From NCBI GenBank assembly GCA_001898335.1, contig MKTS01000001.1, positions 620,001 to 684,000 on the forward strand: a DNA stretch of 64,000 bases, written 5' to 3'. Positions within the stretch are counted from its first letter, which is position 1. Every line of letters starts with the position of its first letter. The notes under the pieces are model-generated. The model did no database searches and was not told the origin of the DNA. It saw only the letters and a list, made by a program, of their open reading frames with translations. This document shows positions 28,195-36,393 of this stretch, piece by piece. The translations under genes were made by a program, and so were the position numbers. Source of the stretch: Mucilaginibacter sp. 44-25 (GTDB lineage: Bacteria > Bacteroidota > Bacteroidia > Sphingobacteriales > Sphingobacteriaceae).

Positions 28195-29106
28195 TTAAAC
28201 CCAGTTAATGCCTTTTTTTAACAAGCCAAGCGTTTTCTCTTCTTCGCTGCCCGCTTGTGGCTCATAATTGTATAACCATTTGGCGGTTGGTGGTAAGCTC
28301 ATCAGTATAGATTCAATACGGCCGTTAGTTTCTAACCCAAATTTAGTACCTGCATCATACACCAGGTTAAACTCGGCGTAACGGCTGCGGCGCTGGTATT
28401 GCCATAATTGCTGGGCCTCGGTAAAGGCCTTATCACGGTTGCGGTTTACTAATTCAATATAAGTTGGGGCGAAAGTGCGGCCAACAGCTTTTGAAAATTC
28501 AAAAACCTGTTGCCAGCTTATATCATCGGATGCCGTTAAGCGATCATAAAATATTCCTCCTATACCCCTGGTTTCTGCTCTGTGTTTAATAAAAAAATAG
28601 TCGTCGGCCCATGCTTTAAAACGATGGTAAAAATCAGCATGGAACTTATCGCACGTGTTTTTCAATTGCTGATGAAAAAACCGGGCATCATCTTCAATAA
28701 CATAATGCGGTGTAAGGTCAATCCCGCCGCCAAACCAACGCACCGGCGGTGTGCTGGAGTTAAATGACGACGGCATTTCAAAATACCGTATATTCATATG
28801 GATAATAGGCACCAGTGGATGATTTGGGTGGATAACGATAGATACCCCTGTGGCGAAAAAATCGTCCTGCTCTACCTTTAACGCTCTTTTTACTGTATCT
28901 GGTAACTGGCCGTGAACGGCAGAAAAGTTTACCCCGCCTTTTTCAAATATATTTCCATTCTGTATTACCCTGGTACGGCCACCTCCACCCCCGTCGCGTT
29001 CCCAAACTTCCTGCTCAAACCTGGCGCTCCCGTCGGCAGCTTCAAGCGCTGCGCATATCTCATCCTGTATTTGCTGGTAATCGGCGGCTATTTCTTCCCT
29101 GCTCAT
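28195..29106 (-). CDS. hemF: Oxygen-dependent coproporphyrinogen III oxidase
   Basis: HemF converts coproporphyrinogen III to protoporphyrinogen IX with O2 in haem synthesis. Marks are GGGGRTRVIQNGNIFEKGGVNFSAVHG near residue 40, WFGGGIDLTPHY near residue 123, KHRAETRGIGGIFYDRL near residue 171 and RYAEFNLVYDAGTKFGLETNGR near residue 244. I chose the ATG at 29106 (MSREEIAAD) over an in-frame TTG at 29130. An oxygen-dependent enzyme points to an aerobic lifestyle. Confidence 0.95.
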   Translation of the reverse strand: MSREEIAADYQQIQDEICAALEAADGSARFEQEVWERDGGGGGRTRVIQNGNIFEKGGVNFSAVHGQLPDTVKRALKVEQDDFFATGVSIVIHPNHPLVPIIHMNIRYFEMPSSFNSSTPPVRWFGGGIDLTPHYVIEDDARFFHQQLKNTCDKFHADFYHRFKAWADDYFFIKHRAETRGIGGIFYDRLTASDDISWQQVFEFSKAVGRTFAPTYIELVNRNRDKAFTEAQQLWQYQRRSRYAEFNLVYDAGTKFGLETNGRIESILMSLPPTAKWLYNYEPQAGSEEEKTLGLLKKGINWV

Positions 29107-29147
29107 TTGTGTAGTATGTGAGTGATCCAATAATGCAACTGTTGCGG

Positions 29148-29155
29148 CAAAGTTA
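29148..29155 (-). promoter_or_regulatory. -7 promoter element TAACTTTG for hemF
   Basis: An exact TAnnTTTG match on the minus strand, 41 bases before the chosen hemF start. No well-spaced -33 element is evident. Confidence 0.4.
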
Positions 29156-29198
29156 ATAATAATACCACTCGCAGTTTTACAAGATAGTCATTTGCGGG

Positions 29199-30443
29199 TT
29201 AACTCAGCCCGGCCTCATCTTCAATATAATTCAGATCCTTGCCAAATGTTTCCTTTAACTGGCTAAGCGAGAATAAGGAAATGATAGTTAAAGCGATCAT
29301 CATGATGTAACCCGTGGTGATCATGCCGTAATGCGGCTTCAATAAATTAAAGATAGTATTGATGGGTATTAACGAGCCCCTAACGAAGTTAGGAACGGTT
29401 GTAGTTACGGTTGAGCGGATGTTGGTACCAAACTGCTCGGCGGCTATGGTAACAAAGGTAGCCCAATAACCTACCGTGCAGCCCATAAAGAAACATACCC
29501 AAACAAATTTATCGTGTGTAATACCTTTAGCACCTAAATAAGTAAATGCGCTAACGAGCGATAACACCAGGAAAACCAGCATAGTTAACCTGCGCGATTT
29601 GGTTACCTGCGCCAATAAACCGGCAAAAATATCGCCTATGGCAATACCTATATAGGTGTATAAAACGCCCTCACCAGCTTTAAGTGTTTCTGTAGCGCCC
29701 AGCGCTTTACCAAACTCCGGTGAAAGGGTAACTAATATGCCTACAACGTACCAAAGTGGTGCCCCTATTAAAATACAATACACATATTTTTTAAACCTTC
29801 CCCATTTGTTAAATAGCATTAAAAAATTGCCTTTTGATACGTTACTTTCCTGTACGTTTCTGAACATGCCGGATTCGAAGGTGCCTACACGTAGCAACAA
29901 CAGTAATATGCCGAGACCGCCGCCAACCATGTAAGCGCTTTGCCAACCGTGTTTTGCCACCGCGTAAGCAGCAGCCGCGCCAAAAAGTCCTATAACCGCT
30001 ACGATCATGGTTCCGTAACCGCGGTTCTCCTTACTTAAAGTTTCGGAAACAAGCGTAATGCCTGCACCGAGTTCGCCGGCCAGGCCTATACCTGCTATAA
30101 AGCGTATAATAGCATACGAGGGTACGTTGCCTACATAGGCATTAGCGAAGTTGGCAATGGAATACAATAAAATAGAGCCAAACAAAACTTTTATGCGCCC
30201 CATCTTATCGCCTATTATACCCCATAGTATGCCCCCAAGCAGCAAGCCTGCCATCTGCACGTTAATAATCAACTGCCCTTTCGTGGTGATATCCGCTTCG
30301 CTGAGGCCGAGCGCGGTAAGGCTCGGTACCCTTACTATCGAAAAAACAAGTAAGTCATATATATCAACAAAATAACCGAGTGAGGCAACCAGCACCAGGA
30401 ATACGGCATTGCGGGTTAACTTGGCGGGTGTAGCTTCTGTCAT
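29199..30443 (-). CDS. Major facilitator superfamily transporter, 414 aa
   Basis: Twelve membrane segments are predicted. The loop 2-3 motif GGILWGIIGDKMGRIKVL (near residue 71) and RFIAGIGLAGELGAGITLVSE (near residue 113) match the metabolite:H+ symporter (sugar-porter-like) branch of MFS. It is an inner-membrane protein. The substrate is unknown and neighbours give no hint. Confidence 0.85.
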   Translation of the reverse strand: MTEATPAKLTRNAVFLVLVASLGYFVDIYDLLVFSIVRVPSLTALGLSEADITTKGQLIINVQMAGLLLGGILWGIIGDKMGRIKVLFGSILLYSIANFANAYVGNVPSYAIIRFIAGIGLAGELGAGITLVSETLSKENRGYGTMIVAVIGLFGAAAAYAVAKHGWQSAYMVGGGLGILLLLLRVGTFESGMFRNVQESNVSKGNFLMLFNKWGRFKKYVYCILIGAPLWYVVGILVTLSPEFGKALGATETLKAGEGVLYTYIGIAIGDIFAGLLAQVTKSRRLTMLVFLVLSLVSAFTYLGAKGITHDKFVWVCFFMGCTVGYWATFVTIAAEQFGTNIRSTVTTTVPNFVRGSLIPINTIFNLLKPHYGMITTGYIMMIALTIISLFSLSQLKETFGKDLNYIEDEAGLS

Positions 30444-30519
30444 AAATTATCAGGTTAGTGGATAGTTGGTGCTACTAAGGTAAATATTGCACTTTAGGGT
30501 GCAAATATTATTCAACAAA

Positions 30520-30546
30520 AAACCCCTGTTTTATCAACAGGGGTTT
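30520..30546. terminator. Hairpin between cold-shock and MFS genes
   Basis: AAACCCCTGTT and AACAGGGGTTT form an 11-bp stem around a 5-nt loop. On the minus strand it sits 25 nt after the cold-shock gene's stop codon, with T-rich flank, so it should end that message. Confidence 0.8.
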
Positions 30547-30570
30547 AATTATAAGGGGAAAAAGGAATTT

Positions 30571-30768
30571 TTATACCTTTTTTACTTTTACTGCCTGTAA
30601 GCCTTTGCGACCCTCTTCTTCTTCGTACTCTACATCGTCATTATCCTTTATGGCGTTAACACCACCCTGCACATCTTTAAAATGTACAAAAAGATCTTTA
30701 CCTTCTTCAGTTATAATAAATCCATAACCTTTTTGTGTGTTAAACCATTTTACTTTACCAGTTTTCAT
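30571..30768 (-). CDS. Cold-shock domain protein, 65 aa
   Basis: This is a single CSD with RNP1-type KGYGFII (residues 13-19) and RNP2-type LFVHF (residues 26-30), so it binds single-stranded RNA or DNA and melts RNA structure. The acidic stretch EYEEEEGRKGLQA is typical of the Bacteroidota version. The gene has a predicted leader of about 95 nt, common in cold-shock genes, where leader structure controls translation. Confidence 0.92.
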   Translation of the reverse strand: MKTGKVKWFNTQKGYGFIITEEGKDLFVHFKDVQGGVNAIKDNDDVEYEEEEGRKGLQAVKVKKV

Positions 30769-30868
30769 AATGCTTAATTAACGTATTAATAATTGTGTTA
30801 AGATTAGTAAGTAATCCAACTGAATTAAAATGGGTTTAATAATCAATGTAGACGTACAACTATCTTAT

Positions 30869-30895
30869 CAAATATAATAAAAAATTAATATGCAA
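30869..30895 (-). promoter_or_regulatory. Promoter of the cold-shock gene (TTG-N16-TATATTTG)
   Basis: On the minus strand an exact TAnnTTTG octamer (30876 to 30869) is preceded by TTG at 30895-30893 with a 16-nt spacer. The implied leader reaches from about 30864 to 30769. Confidence 0.55.
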
Positions 30896-30926
30896 TAATT
30901 ATTTGGCTGATATAAAATAGCTTAAA

Positions 30927-30966
30927 CAAAAATCGCCCGGAAAGCTAAGCTAACCGGGCGGTTTTG
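30927..30966. terminator. Hairpin terminator, minus-strand PepSY-like gene
   Basis: ATCGCCCGG pairs with CCGGGCGGT (one G:T-type mismatch) around an inner loop that can itself pair. It lies 24-63 nt beyond the stop of the gene at 30990 and ends in a T-run on the minus strand. Confidence 0.75.
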
Positions 30967-30989
30967 ATATATATGGTTAATAATAAAAA

Positions 30990-31460
30990 TTATTTAACTT
31001 TTTGGAACGGATAAACGCTGCCTGTTGGTGTAACTCTTACTAAAACTTCTTCTTTATCGTTTTTCAAGTCAACAAAGTAAACGGTTGGTTCAACGTTGTT
31101 TTCGTTTTCTAATTTGATGATCTCGTTTGCAAAATAACCCTGGAATTTAGCAGCGATAGTTTTTTGAGCGGCTACTGGTAATGCACGGTATTGTACATTT
31201 TCAGTAAGGCCCATAAATTCACCTCTTAGATTATAGAAAGCTGATTTCTGTACACCATCTACAGTGAAGGTAGCTTTTCTGAAATCACGGGTAACTTTCC
31301 AGGTTACATTCTCAGCACCTATAAAGTCGTTTTGAAATTGACTAACAACATAAGAAGGTACGTTATCGTTACCACCTTCTGCTTTAACAATTTTATCGCC
31401 TGCAAAAACATTAACACTTAATAAGGCTGCTATGGCGGTAGTTATAAATAATTTTTTCAT
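30990..31460 (-). CDS. Secreted PepSY-like hypothetical protein, 156 aa
   Basis: The ATG at 31460 gives the signal peptide MKKLFITTAIAALLSVNVFA; an in-frame TTG at 31469 is less likely. The mature part, with FQNDFIGAENVTWKVTRDFRKATFTVDG and FYNLRGEFMGLTENVQYRALP, resembles the small periplasmic PepSY-like (BLIP-fold) proteins common in Bacteroidota. Function unknown. A clear TTTG-N19-TATTTTTG promoter lies upstream. Confidence 0.65.
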   Translation of the reverse strand: MKKLFITTAIAALLSVNVFAGDKIVKAEGGNDNVPSYVVSQFQNDFIGAENVTWKVTRDFRKATFTVDGVQKSAFYNLRGEFMGLTENVQYRALPVAAQKTIAAKFQGYFANEIIKLENENNVEPTVYFVDLKNDKEEVLVRVTPTGSVYPFQKVK

Positions 31461-31485
31461 GGCTGTCAAATTTTAAATTATGCAA

Positions 31486-31516
31486 CAAAAATAAGTCAGC
31501 TTTGAATATTCTCAAA
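31486..31516 (-). promoter_or_regulatory. Well-formed Bacteroidota promoter (TTTG-N19-TATTTTTG)
   Basis: On the minus strand TTTG (31516-31513) and TATTTTTG (31493-31486) are separated by 19 nt, both exact to the Bacteroides-type consensus. The predicted start of transcription lies about 20 nt before the ATG at 31460. Confidence 0.75.
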
Positions 31517-31601
31517 ATTTTTGGTAATTATTATATAATTTTTATAATAATAGAGGATTTTTGGAAAAATTGTCAAAATAACGGCATTTAGATAGTGTAT
31601 T

Positions 31602-31644
31602 TTTTACAATATGGCAATGAATTTTACAATATCTTATTGTAAAA
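31602..31644. promoter_or_regulatory. Three TTTTACAAT half-sites, two forming a palindrome
   Basis: TTTTACAAT at 31602-31610 is repeated at 31622-31630, and its inverse ATTGTAAAA lies at 31636-31644. The last two form a perfect 9-bp palindrome with a 5-nt spacer. The group lies upstream of the promoter at 31486-31516 and could be an operator. Confidence 0.35.
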
Positions 31645-31708
31645 AGTACACTAAGGTATTTCTTTCACTTACACTCTGATGTATTTTACTTTCTTATGAC
31701 AATAAGCA

Positions 31709-32515
31709 CTATCCGTTGTCAGAAAAACCGGGATACAGTGTCATCCCACCATCAATAAACACGGTAGTACCGGTAATGTAATCTGCTTCGTCAGATGCAA
31801 GCCAGGCTGCAAGATTGCCTACATCAATCGGTTGGCCAATGCGCTTATAAGGGATAAGAGTCAGCAATTTGTTTAATGCTTCCGGTGTTTCCCAGGCTTC
31901 TTTATTAATGGGGGTTTGTATAGCTCCCGGCCCAATGCCGTTTACACGTATCTTAAAAGGCGCAAGTTCCTGTGCCAGGCTTTTCATCAGCATTTCAATC
32001 CCCCCTTTACTGGCAGCGTAATTTACGTGCCCCGCCCATGGAATAATTTCATGCACGCTGCTCATACAAATAATTTTGCCTGCGGCTGCACTTACCCCCT
32101 GCCTTACTCCTTGTTGTATAAATATTTTGGCGGCTTCGCGTGAGCAAAGAAACTGGCCTGTAAGGTTTACATCAATAACCGTTTGCCATTGGTCAAGCGT
32201 CATATCAACCAAACGAGCATCTTTTTGTAGGCCCGCGTTATTTACCATAATATCCAACGAGCCGTATGTAGCAAGGTGCTGCGCAAACATGGCTAAAACG
32301 TCATGTTCTCTACTTACGTCGGCTTTAATGGCTATGGCTTCGCCGCCATGCTTTTTAATATCGGTTACTACCTCGTCGGCACGTTCGTGGTTATGTACAA
32401 AGTTTACAGAAACTTTTGCACCCGCGTTGGCCAATGCTAAAGCTACCCCCTTGCCGATACCGCTATCGGCGCCGGTTATAATGGCCGACTGGCCTTTTAA
32501 TTTTTGTATTTCCAT
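31709..32515 (-). CDS. SDR-family oxidoreductase (glucose 1-dehydrogenase-like), 268 aa
   Basis: The Rossmann motif TGADSGIGKG (near residue 14), the NNAG tetrad part VNNAGLQ and the catalytic YAASKGG (near residue 164) define a classical short-chain dehydrogenase. The ending, with ITGTTVFIDGGMTLYPGF, closely resembles the bacterial glucose-1-dehydrogenase-like group, although substrates vary. It is cytosolic and NAD(P)-dependent. Confidence 0.85.
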   Translation of the reverse strand: MEIQKLKGQSAIITGADSGIGKGVALALANAGAKVSVNFVHNHERADEVVTDIKKHGGEAIAIKADVSREHDVLAMFAQHLATYGSLDIMVNNAGLQKDARLVDMTLDQWQTVIDVNLTGQFLCSREAAKIFIQQGVRQGVSAAAGKIICMSSVHEIIPWAGHVNYAASKGGIEMLMKSLAQELAPFKIRVNGIGPGAIQTPINKEAWETPEALNKLLTLIPYKRIGQPIDVGNLAAWLASDEADYITGTTVFIDGGMTLYPGFSDNG

Positions 32516-32570
32516 AGTTATATGGAATAATACAGGCGCTTAGTGTATTGTTTTATCGTAGGTGTCGATT

Positions 32571-33314
32571 TTACAAAGCCTTAATATAATCAAGGAAAAG
32601 GTACAGCGCTTTTTTCTTATCGTCTGTTAAATTAAAGTCGAGTTTGTGCATCAGGTAATCTTCCAGGTCAAAATCAGCACGATGAGGGAGCTCTTTCAAC
32701 AGATCAAGCCTGTGGGCAAGGCCATGGCGTAAAGCTTGGTTAAACTCTTGTATAAAAGCGTCTTCAATAGGTTTGTTAGCTATCCAGGCCGCGAATACAA
32801 AGGGTAAGCCTGTAAATTTTTTCCATTCGCCTGATAGGTCATAAACATACTTATACCGCTCTGTTTTACCGAAAGTGCGGTCGCCAATTTGTACAAAGGC
32901 GGTTTTAGGGTCGGTTGAATGCGCGTAATCGGGCGCATCCTCAATCAGTTTAGGAGTTACCTTCCAGTAGTTTTTTAGCAATACGCGGGCAAGGTTATTA
33001 GAACTGCGCGACTCCGGATCAAGTTGCAAGGTGGTTGCTTCCTGTATAGGGCAGTTGCTAAAAATAAATACAGAATTAACCGGCCCTTCCGCGCCTATGC
33101 AATAGTTGGAGATGATATGCCACTCGGGCATGTTTAAAGTGGCCGCCACGGGTATAAGCCCGATATCTACCTGGTTATCTATCAATTTGCGCGCGCAATC
33201 AGCAGGCATGTCTAAACTTAGGTCGATATTTTCTTTTACAGCAGAATGCTGCAGGCCATATAAAAAAGGTTTGGTGTTAGTATAACTAACAGCCGATATT
33301 TTTATCTTATTCAC
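32571..33314 (-). CDS. mqnA: Chorismate dehydratase, futalosine menaquinone pathway
   Basis: MqnA turns chorismate into 3-[(1-carboxyvinyl)oxy]benzoate. The N-terminus KISAVSYTNTKPFLYGL and the later QVDIGLIPVAATLNM, RSSNNLARVLL and GLPFVFAAWIAN match the family. The start is GTG (33314), with no nearby ATG; it lies 2 bp after the stop codon of the phosphatase gene, suggesting coupled translation. With mqnE 0.7 kb upstream it shows the futalosine route rather than the classical Men route. Confidence 0.88.
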   Translation of the reverse strand: MNKIKISAVSYTNTKPFLYGLQHSAVKENIDLSLDMPADCARKLIDNQVDIGLIPVAATLNMPEWHIISNYCIGAEGPVNSVFIFSNCPIQEATTLQLDPESRSSNNLARVLLKNYWKVTPKLIEDAPDYAHSTDPKTAFVQIGDRTFGKTERYKYVYDLSGEWKKFTGLPFVFAAWIANKPIEDAFIQEFNQALRHGLAHRLDLLKELPHRADFDLEDYLMHKLDFNLTDDKKKALYLFLDYIKAL

Positions 33315-33316
33315 GA

Positions 33317-33949
33317 TTAAATTCCCTGTTTCGATTTAAGATGGAGCGCGTTGTTTGCATCAACAATGGTAAACTTGCTGCCATCATAAGTAAGTTTATA
33401 AAGCACCAGATTTTGGTGCGGAAAAGTATCCATTTGTGTTAAAGGCTGCTCTGTTAAGATGCACATTAACAAACGTAAAGCCCTGCCATGCATACATACC
33501 AACACCGTTTTTTCTTCGGGATGGCCCATGATCACGCTCATGGCTTCACGCTGGCGGATAGCAACCTCGTTAGGGCTTTCGCCACCTTCAAATTTCGAGT
33601 CGAGCTTACCATCCAGCCAATCACGCATAAGGTTTAAAAACGCCGCCTTGCTTTCGGGGGTAGCGGGTTGTCCTTCCTGTACGCCCCATGCCAGCTCATC
33701 CAGGCCGCTCAGTTTCTCAAATGGTATTCCCGTATCAATAAAGGGCTGTATGCTTTGCTGTGTGCGTTTAAGGCTGGATATGTAGATCTTATCAAAAGAT
33801 ACATCTTTATAGGCAGCATAAAACTGCTGAGCCTGTAAGCGCCCCTCCTCGTTCAGGTCAGTATCTCGGCCGCGGCCTTGTACAATACCTAACCTGTTTA
33901 ATTCGGTTTGCCCGTGGCGTACAATATAAAGTGTCTTTTGAATATCCAT
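33317..33949 (-). CDS. Histidine phosphatase family protein, 210 aa
   Basis: The phosphohistidine motif YIVRHGQTELNRLG (RHG near residue 11) and the late VCMHGRALRLL supply the two catalytic histidines of the phosphoglycerate-mutase-like superfamily. ELAWGVQEGQ near residue 86 supplies the acid. It is a soluble phosphatase or mutase of unknown substrate. It lies between mqnE and mqnA in what looks like one operon. Confidence 0.85.
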   Translation of the reverse strand: MDIQKTLYIVRHGQTELNRLGIVQGRGRDTDLNEEGRLQAQQFYAAYKDVSFDKIYISSLKRTQQSIQPFIDTGIPFEKLSGLDELAWGVQEGQPATPESKAAFLNLMRDWLDGKLDSKFEGGESPNEVAIRQREAMSVIMGHPEEKTVLVCMHGRALRLLMCILTEQPLTQMDTFPHQNLVLYKLTYDGSKFTIVDANNALHLKSKQGI

Positions 33950-34000
33950 TTTTTTAGTTTAAAGCTGAAAGTATATGGCTTTAACCTTTTACCGTTTCGC

Positions 34001-35194
34001 TTAATTAATAACCGGCAGCTTGTAATAGCTTGGTTTAGCGGTTTCCTCAAACTGGTAGTCCTTATAGTCGGTTACTACATTGTACAAAGTATCACGCTCT
34101 ATCGGATGCCTGCCTACGTTCTTAATCAGTTCCACCAGCTCTTTGGTACTCATGGCCGGGTGTTGTTCCTCAGCGCCTGCCATAGAATAAATTTTGGTGG
34201 TATCATCCAAAGTGCCGTCAATATCATCCACACCAAAGTTTAATGATAACTGCGCCGTAGTGCGGCTTATCATGGCCCAGTAGGCTTTAATGTGGTCAAA
34301 ATTATCCAGGTAAATACGAGCTATAGCGTAATTGCGCAGGTCCTCAATCACGGTTGATTCCGGCACATTGCTCATCTGGTTATCCTGGTTACGGAATTTG
34401 AGCGGTATAAACGTCTGGAAACCGCCGGTACGGTCTTGTAACTGGCGCAGGCGTTCCATGTGGTCAACACGGTGCCAGTATTGCTCAATGTGGCCGTAAA
34501 GCATGGTAGCGTTTGAGCGCATACCGAGCTTGTGCCATTCTTCATGTATGGCCAGCCACTGGTCGCCGGTACATTTATCTTTAGCTATCAGGTCACGCAC
34601 TTCGGGATGGAAGATCTCCGCGCCACCGCCTGGGATAGATTCCAGTCCGGCATCTTTCATCATCTTCATGCCGGTGGCATAGTCGATTTTAGCCTTTTTA
34701 AAGATGTAATGATATTCAACCGGTGTTAACGCTTTCACATGAAGCTCGGGACGGTGTGCTTTTATCCTGCTGAACAATTCGCTATAAAACGGCACATCAT
34801 ATTGCGGCAATACCCCACCTACAATGTGTACCTCGGTTACGGGCTGGTCATCGTACTTTTTTACGATATCCATCATCTCGTCCATGGTGTATTCCCAGCC
34901 ATCAGCACGTTGCTTTATAAGGCGCGAGTAGGAACAAAACTTGCAATCATAAACGCACAGGTTTGTGGGCTCGATATGAAAGTTACGGTTAAAATAAGTT
35001 TTATCGCCGTGCTTTTGTTCGCGTATGTAATTGGCCAATACGCCAAGGTAACCAAGTTCAGCTTTTTCATACAGCAAAACGCCCTCTTCAAAGGTGATGC
35101 GCTGTTGATGAAGTACCTTCCCGGCTATATCTTTTAATTCGGGTAAAAGTTGGGGATCATTGATCAGTACCCGTAAATTCTCTGATACTTCCAT
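34001..35194 (-). CDS. mqnE: Aminofutalosine synthase, radical SAM enzyme
   Basis: This is the second step of the futalosine menaquinone pathway, joining the MqnA product to SAM-derived adenosine. The [4Fe-4S] motif CxxxCxxC is at Cys80, Cys84 and Cys87 (CVYDCKFC). The surrounding HIEPTNLCVYDCKFCSYSR and LHVKALTPVEYHYIFKKAK favour MqnE over the related MqnC. Length 397 aa is usual. MqnC, MqnB and MqnD are not in this window. Confidence 0.9.
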   Translation of the reverse strand: MEVSENLRVLINDPQLLPELKDIAGKVLHQQRITFEEGVLLYEKAELGYLGVLANYIREQKHGDKTYFNRNFHIEPTNLCVYDCKFCSYSRLIKQRADGWEYTMDEMMDIVKKYDDQPVTEVHIVGGVLPQYDVPFYSELFSRIKAHRPELHVKALTPVEYHYIFKKAKIDYATGMKMMKDAGLESIPGGGAEIFHPEVRDLIAKDKCTGDQWLAIHEEWHKLGMRSNATMLYGHIEQYWHRVDHMERLRQLQDRTGGFQTFIPLKFRNQDNQMSNVPESTVIEDLRNYAIARIYLDNFDHIKAYWAMISRTTAQLSLNFGVDDIDGTLDDTTKIYSMAGAEEQHPAMSTKELVELIKNVGRHPIERDTLYNVVTDYKDYQFEETAKPSYYKLPVIN

Positions 35195-35210
35195 AGTGGA
35201 AAAATTTGAG

Positions 35211-35218
35211 CAAATGTA
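35211..35218 (-). promoter_or_regulatory. -7 promoter element TACATTTG for the mqnE operon
   Basis: An exact TAnnTTTG octamer on the minus strand, 16 nt before the mqnE ATG, which leaves a very short leader. Confidence 0.5.
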
Positions 35219-35304
35219 GCAATTTGCAGTTGTTTTAAAACATTATTAGCACTGCCAACAGGTGTTTAAACACAGAGTTTGACGCTCTCTTTACATTAAC
35301 CCAA

Positions 35305-35337
35305 ATAAAAAAGCCCTATGCGGTAAAACACAGGGCC
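35305..35337 (-). terminator. Probable terminator after serA
   Basis: On the minus strand GCCCT and AGGGC form a short stem with a 14-nt loop followed by TTTTTT, 23 nt after the serA stop codon. The stem is weak. Confidence 0.5.
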
Positions 35338-35359
35338 GGACATGATTTTTAATAAATAA

Positions 35360-36310
35360 TTATCCTTTAAAGTGCTGGATGATCAGGCTGGCAAGCTCTA
35401 CACCTATACGCTCCTGCGCCTCGTTGGTAGCAGCGCCGATGTGCGGCGTAAGCGAAATTTTAGGATGCGACAAGATATCCTGGCGCGGAGTCGGCTCGTT
35501 GTCAAACACATCGAGTGCGGCGAAGGCGACTTTACCGCTGTCTAAGGCGGCAATCAGGTCTGTTTCGTCAATTAAACCGCCGCGTGAGCAATTCACCAAA
35601 CCAACACCTTTTTTCATCTGTTCGAATTCCGCAGCCGCAATAAGTGCTTTGTCAACAAATGGGGTGTGCAGGGTAATAAAATCCGCATTGGCGATAATTT
35701 CTTCTTTTGTAGCTGTTCTAACGGCAACTTTTGCAACGTAACCACCACCTAAAACTACTTCAACTTCGGGGTTGAACGGAAATACATCAAAAGCCAATAC
35801 TTCCATACCTACACCGATAGCAATTTTGGCTACTTCGCGGCCAATACGGCCGAAACCAAGGATACCCAAAGTTTTGCCACGCAGTTCAACACCTTTCGCG
35901 TAAGCTTTTTTCAGGTCGTTGAATTTGGCAGCGCCATCAACCGGCATTTTTCGGTTACTATCCGGCAGGAAACGTACGCCGCCAAACAAGTGACCGAATA
36001 CCAGTTCAGCTACAGATAATGATGAAGAGGCAGGTGTGTTGTAAACCCCTATACCTTTTTCTTTGGCGTAGTCAACATCAATATTATCTACACCAACGCC
36101 ACCACGACCAATCAATTTTAGATTTGGGCAGGCGTCAATTAAAGCTTTACGTACTTTGGTAGCACTACGCACGGTAATAGCATCGTACTCCTGCAAGCGG
36201 GTAGGTAATTCATCCTGTGGGATATTGTTGGTATCCACTATAAAACCGGCATCCTCAAGCATTTTTTTGCCTATAGGGTCGATACCGTCATTAGCTAATA
36301 TTTTGATCAT
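35360..36310 (-). CDS. serA: D-3-phosphoglycerate dehydrogenase (D-2-hydroxyacid dehydrogenase)
   Basis: NAD-binding GKTLGILGFGRIGREVAKIA (near residue 143) and the catalytic set RSAT, NCSRGGLIDE and HIGAATNEAQERIG (catalytic His near 290) define the D-2-hydroxyacid dehydrogenases. The position next to serC makes phosphoglycerate dehydrogenase, the first step of serine synthesis, the best reading. At 316 aa it is the short form without an ACT regulatory domain, so it may not be feedback-inhibited by serine. Confidence 0.88.
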   Translation of the reverse strand: MIKILANDGIDPIGKKMLEDAGFIVDTNNIPQDELPTRLQEYDAITVRSATKVRKALIDACPNLKLIGRGGVGVDNIDVDYAKEKGIGVYNTPASSSLSVAELVFGHLFGGVRFLPDSNRKMPVDGAAKFNDLKKAYAKGVELRGKTLGILGFGRIGREVAKIAIGVGMEVLAFDVFPFNPEVEVVLGGGYVAKVAVRTATKEEIIANADFITLHTPFVDKALIAAAEFEQMKKGVGLVNCSRGGLIDETDLIAALDSGKVAFAALDVFDNEPTPRQDILSHPKISLTPHIGAATNEAQERIGVELASLIIQHFKG

Positions 36311-36317
36311 TACTATT

Positions 36318-36387
36318 AGTGATTTGAGATTAGAGACCAGAGATCAGGAAAAGAGAACAAATCTCTAACCTCCAATCTCTGATCACT
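36318..36387. repeat. Inverted pair of 7-nt-period repeats between serC and serA
   Basis: Two 27-nt arms (36318-36344 and 36361-36387) pair imperfectly across a 16-nt loop. Each arm reads as about three 7-nt units near YAGAGAY after an AGTGAT cap. No coding meaning is visible. The hairpin would form in the serC-serA message. Confidence 0.7.
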
Positions 36388-36393
36388 AAGTAA

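Noticed and set aside
34001..35194. MqnC (cyclic dehypoxanthinyl futalosine synthase) as the identity of this radical SAM gene
   Set aside because: The context around the CxxxCxxC and the KALTPVEYHYIFKKAK stretch fit MqnE better.
35360..36310. serA as a glyoxylate or lactate dehydrogenase
   Set aside because: Motifs alone fit several D-2-hydroxyacid dehydrogenases, but the serC neighbour favours phosphoglycerate dehydrogenase.
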